The position numbers were made by a program, and so were the translations under genes. This document shows, piece by piece, positions 59,866 through 64,000 of a DNA stretch of 64,000 bases. This stretch comes from Bugula neritina (lineage: Eukaryota; Bryozoa; Gymnolaemata; Cheilostomatida; Bugulidae). Within the stretch, counting starts at the first letter, position 1, and each line of letters opens with the position of its first letter. The stretch covers positions 11,039,818 through 11,103,817 of the forward strand of contig OZ037772.1 of NCBI GenBank assembly GCA_964035545.1, read 5' to 3'. The notes beneath the pieces were generated by a model. The model had not been told where the DNA came from. It worked only from the letters and a program-made list of their open reading frames with translations, and made no database searches.

Positions 59866-62222
59866 ATGTACTACTAGACAGTCGAAATACTACTGGATAG
59901 GTGGAAGTGGTGCAGTAGAAGTGTTACTACTCGAAAGGTGGGAGTGACTTGGTAAAAGTATTACTGGAAAGGAGGTTATGGCTCACTAGAAGTACTACTA
60001 GGAGGGTCAAAATGATTCAGAGAATGTATTAATTACTAAAAGGTGAAGGACATGTATTAGATGTATTGCTAGAAAGGTGAAGGACCCTTAGAAAGTGTAC
60101 CACTAAAATTATGTTAAGTTATATTCCTAAGGGATGTATGTAAACATTGTTTTATAATGAGTTATTGAATTATGTGGTATTCTACAAGTATTGTATATAA
60201 ACATTTTCAATTATATAGTGCATTGCTGAATTAATGTGATATTCTACGAAAATTTGATTTCTTTTGTAAAAAGACAAAAGTAAAATTGGTAAAATGTTTC
60301 CTGTCATGATACATCTAAAATATAATAGAGTTATCCACTCTTTTATATTTTAGTGTTTTCAGAAAAAGACGCAGGAGAAATTATTGCTCTGCTATCAATA
60401 TCTCACCTGTATGTATTGTAGCTGTGGTTTTTCATTTAACTAATACAAAAATAAACACATGCAACTATGATTGGTGAATGATGAAAATGCCCATGAAACT
60501 GCTGGTTATAGCAGTACTCAATACAAACATATATGATAAAAATTCAAACTATTATTATTTTCATCAAGCCTAAGAACTGGGCCACTAGTACTTCTATTAG
60601 TTGGCTACAGATAAAGCGGTCCCGCTGTAACCTTTCTGCTGTTTAGGCTAGATTTAATAGTTACAGTCTATGATATTAAGTAGTTATTACAATAGAATTC
60701 CTAGTTCGGCTCTAAAGTGGGATATCAACTCTGAACTTTGTCTTGAAGTCAGTAGAGCTAGTTCAGGAGCTATATGACACAGCTATCTTCCATTGGCATT
60801 CTTTATTTCATAAAAAATAAAAATACTGCATTGCATTATTTTGATAATAAAGAGTTATCCTCTCAATTGACTTGTGTAAATTTTAGTTACAATTAATTGT
60901 CGACTCTGGTGGCAATTAAATACTATAGTTTATAGTTTAAGTGAGAACTTATATCTTGATATCTGAAATCATATTTTTAAAGCTACTTAACATTAGACTT
61001 TAGTAACACTTATTATTCCAGTTGTATGATTTCTGCTGACTTAGTTTTCGATTTGTGCCGGAAGTTTATTTTACGAGCGGACTGCTGAAGAAAGTCACGT
61101 GGCTCTCCACATTCACATTGATTGAGTTTAAAATGGGAATCAACATGAACACCGATTCAGAACATCAACATGACAATGACACTGAAATTTTTATATCTTT
61201 CGAAAGAGTTTATGCCTTAACCACTTTATTAACTTTTTATGTTGACTATAGAATGCACTGCATTTTCATTTGCAAGCGCAATAGTTATTAGTTAAGAGTA
61301 AGATTCAGATTGAAAGAATGGCATGCGCACCGATACTCATAGTCATACTCATAGTGATACTGATAGTGAATAAATATCATGAAATTGAATGTGATGGTGG
61401 TACTCATGCTCATAGTCACCCTGATGTTGATAGTCATACTCATAGTGATAATCATGATACTGATAGTTCTAAGTCTTCAAGTTCAATTTTTATTTTAGCT
61501 TTTAACTTTAAGTGATACTCATACTGATACTCATACTGTCACTGATAGTGATAGCATTAGTAATACTAATACACTTACAGTAAATGTAATAGTCAAACTC
61601 AATGTAATAGTGTATACTAAAAGTAAAACTAAATGAATGAAAGTAAAGAAATAAAAATAAAACTGTAAAGTTGGACAATAATTTTAAATATTGAGCTTAT
61701 GTTAATGTTATTACTATTACTATAAGTATAAAAATTACTGTTTGTATAGATATTAATTCATCATAGTGATATAAATGATTATTCCTATATGATATATTCA
61801 TATTGACTTACAATCAGACTCATTCTTATCAGTTATCTAGCTCAAGTTTTGCGCTGGGTTTCATCAGTCTGAGTCTGAAATTTCTTGTTAAACCAGTTAG
61901 TTACTCTACATACCTGACTCAATAAGTAGTGACCTGTTCAGTACAAGTTGGCCCTATACCTGGTATCCATATTCATAGTGAGAGTTATAGTCAGCATCAC
62001 TAATGACTTCAAAACTGTTATAATGATTTTAATATTATTGATGCAAATGTAACAGCTATGGTGTTTTGTTTTTTCCTTCAAGTATACCTATTTAAATATC
62101 ACTATTGTTGTGAGTAATTATTTCTAGTTTACTTTCAGTTCAATCTGAAGCTTTTCTTACCTGAGACACTAGCTGTACCCTGACAGTGTTACCACAAGAA
62201 CTCAACGCTTAGGCGGCAAAAT
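59866..62222. other. Intergenic region upstream of cytidine deaminase
   Basis: Starts with diverged GAAAGGTGRARG repeats (59880-60100) in the 3' untranslated region of the preceding gene; candidate poly(A) signal AATAAA at 60450-60455. From about 61330 to 61990 it is cryptically simple. Open frames at 61055-61515 reflect this and show no family features. Confidence 0.5.
61330..61990. repeat. Cryptically simple ACTCATAGTGATACTGATAG region
   Basis: Irregular 6-bp words (ACTCAT, AGTGAT, ACTGAT, AGTAAT) upstream of CDA; similar in style to 25370-25770 and 51220-51860. Confidence 0.65.
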
Positions 62223-64000
62223 ATGGAATCCGCCAGTTCAAAAAAGAACAAAAAGCTCACAGGTATAACTGTAACACCTCTGCTCTGAGGCATAAGGGGC
62301 TAAAGTCAACTCTTGGAGTTAATAGATCAGTGTGTGCCGTATACCTGTGTTTTGGTTTGAAAACTTCTCTGCTGATTTATACTTCTTGCTGGCATAGGTT
62401 TATGGGCCATAAATTAATTGGAGAACTGGTGAATGCGTGTAATAAAGTGTTTTAGGGATGAAAAGCAGATAGCATATCCATGATCTATCTCCGCCTGTTT
62501 TGTTGTTTGTTTCATACTTGTGACATTAATGATTTAAGCTTCATCAAGTGTTTCAAACCTTAAAACTGAAGCAACTGTCGAGAATCTTGTAATTTTTTGC
62601 TATTTTTAAAGTAGTTATTTGTTACAGTTGAACTTTTCTAATTTAAAAGTTTATTTTGAATGCTTTCCAGTTTTGTAAAAACAATTACATCAAGTAGCCT
62701 GGGTGAGTATACAACAGATACAGCGTACTGGTGGGTACCATTTGCAGTGAGAATTGAACTAAACATGTTATTATCTCAATAGTAGGTATTATTTTTGCAA
62801 TATTCTATTATCCGTGAGTTACTATTTAATTCCTGTGATACTCCGTAGATCATGTGATGAATACTCTAGATATCTTACAGACGATCAACTGAAAGAGCTG
62901 ATTGACAAAGCTATGGGTATGAGAGAGAAGGCCTACTGTCCCTACAGCAAGTTTAGAGTTGGTGCAGCTCTTCTTACCCATAACAATCGCTTCTACACAG
63001 GTGAAGGGTTGTTATGAAGTACACTTGTAGCAGCCTTGTGGTATGAGTTGTAGTTGGTAAGGGTGTAATTAGTAAGGGGGTGTAGTTAGTAAAAGGATGT
63101 TGTTAGTAGGGGGTGTGGTTAGTAGGGGGTGTAGTTAGTAAGGGGTGTAGTTAGTAGGGGGTGTAGTCAGTAGGGGGCGTAATTAGTAAGGGGTGTAGTT
63201 AGTATGGGCTGTAGTTAGTAAGGGGTGTAGTTAGTAGAGGTGTAGTTGTTTGCATTAGGTTGGGGGATTAGTTTAGTCATTTTCTTCAGACCTTGATCAC
63301 TCACTGTGTATAAAGACTTGATTCAAAAGAGTTGGTTAAGTATGACGATGAAATGAAATTCCTTTACTCCAGGCTGCAACGTGGAGAATGCCTCTTACGG
63401 ACTGACTGTGTGTGCGGAGAGAGTTGCTATATACAACGCTGTTGCCGGGGGAGACACTGGAATCTCTGCTATGGCTGTGTGCTGGTGTGTACCTCTACAA
63501 TGTCATACTTAGCTTGATCATGATATAGCTCTGCAATGTCATACCTTGGTGTACCTTCACAATGTCATACCCAGCATACTCATGGTGCATCTCTGCAATG
63601 TAATGCCTATGGTGTATCTCTGCAATGTTACACTTAGCATACTCATGTACTCTGCTCACGCTGTGTTGTCTGGAATATTTCAGTGATATCAAAGGGAAGT
63701 TCCAAGGACCATGTGGAGCCTGTAGACAGGTCCTGGTGGAGGTAAGTATCTTGGCTTATTCTGCTGAATAATTTGCCCTTTTATTTATTTCAAAGGGCTT
63801 CAAAGCTGGAAAGTAGGTTGTTAGTTTTCATGTGGAATACAGATCTGTTAATGGCAATGTTTATGTCCAAACATCTATAATACATCTAAACTGTTGTAAC
63901 CTTTCATGGAGAATACATAGCGTATGTATAGATATGACAATGTTTAGTCTCCAAATCTGTAACACGTCTAGAGTTTTACCTCTGCTTGCAGTTTGGGGAG
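62223..64000 (+). CDS. CDA: Cytidine deaminase, 3'-truncated by the window
   Basis: Zinc enzyme of pyrimidine salvage that converts cytidine and deoxycytidine to uridine and deoxyuridine, normally a cytosolic tetramer. Exons: 62223-62262, 62881-63000, 63373-63484, 63684-63741, 63992 to the window edge; all phases agree (113 residues seen, of about 145 usual). MESASSKKNKKLT leads into DDQLKELIDKA, then AYCPYSKFRVGAALL, the substrate-binding N-terminal part. GLTVCAERVA supplies zinc ligand Cys67 and catalytic Glu69. GPCGACRQVL supplies Cys101 and Cys104. These equal Cys65, Glu67, Cys99 and Cys102 of human CDA. The second exon was started at 62881 (TTACAG|AC) because only this acceptor restores frame with exon 1. 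The exon 3 donor is repeated in the intron. Confidence 0.95.
63060..63250. repeat. 16-bp GTAGTTAGTAAGGGGT repeat in CDA intron 2
   Basis: About eleven units of GTAGTTAGTARGGGGT, G-rich on the plus strand; GGGGG runs at several units. Confidence 0.92.
63478..63645 (+). repeat. CDA exon-3 donor multiplied in the intron (4 units)
   Basis: The real border TGCTG|GTGTGTACCTCTACAATGT is followed by three related blocks: TTGGTGTACCTTCACAATGT, ATGGTGCATCTCTGCAATGT and ATGGTGTATCTCTGCAATGT, spaced roughly 30-60 bases, with CATACTTAGC / CATACCCAGC between them. Each block begins at a (T)G|GTG resembling the donor. Confidence 0.72.

Noticed and set aside
62814-63017. CDA starting within exon 2 at an upstream methionine
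   Set aside because: The 13-codon exon at 62223-62262 joins in phase at 62881 and encodes KKLT before DDQLKE; the upstream part of the longer frame lies before the acceptor.

Overview
The window is AT-rich nuclear DNA of an invertebrate animal. Genes are split by many GT-AG introns. An innexin gap-junction gene points to a protostome or a cnidarian rather than a vertebrate. I cannot name the species. About 55 coding exons could be assembled by hand into seven genes; within every gene, codon phase agrees across all splice junctions.

Layout, left to right: (1) an innexin gene lacking its 5' end (+, 540-8378), whose largest intron holds a 3.65 kb transposon with terminal inverted repeats; (2) two PBX/extradenticle homeobox genes in tandem on the minus strand: a divergent copy, PBX-B (9399-14156), and a canonical copy, PBX-A (16022-23223); (3) a complete 22-exon FKBP15/WAFL gene (+, 26368-45450), whose last exon carries about fifteen copies of a 22-residue coding repeat; (4) the proteasome/INO80 deubiquitinase UCHL5 (-, 46551-49826); (5) a nine-exon gene for an unrecognised Ser/Gln-rich protein (+, 52100-59865), perhaps a transcriptional coregulator; (6) the first five exons of cytidine deaminase (+, 62223 to the window edge). 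These are unrelated housekeeping and developmental genes, not an operon or pathway.

Non-coding DNA is dominated by repeats: a tRNA-Thr-headed SINE family (five copies), several fold-back or MITE-like elements, fragments of non-LTR retrotransposons, and many minisatellites.

The most unusual signal is that many minisatellites sit on splice sites. At roughly nine to eleven exon borders, in six of the seven genes, the short segment containing the real donor or acceptor is tandemly duplicated in the intron, giving two to five look-alike splice sites. The clearest cases are innexin exon f, exon 4 of both PBX paralogues, FKBP15 exons 4, 14 and 20, exons 2 and 3 of the unrecognised gene, and CDA exon 3. 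The PBX pair is also notable: PBX-B has lost the first PBC-A helix and has a changed TALE loop, while short stretches stay nearly identical to PBX-A, which suggests gene conversion.
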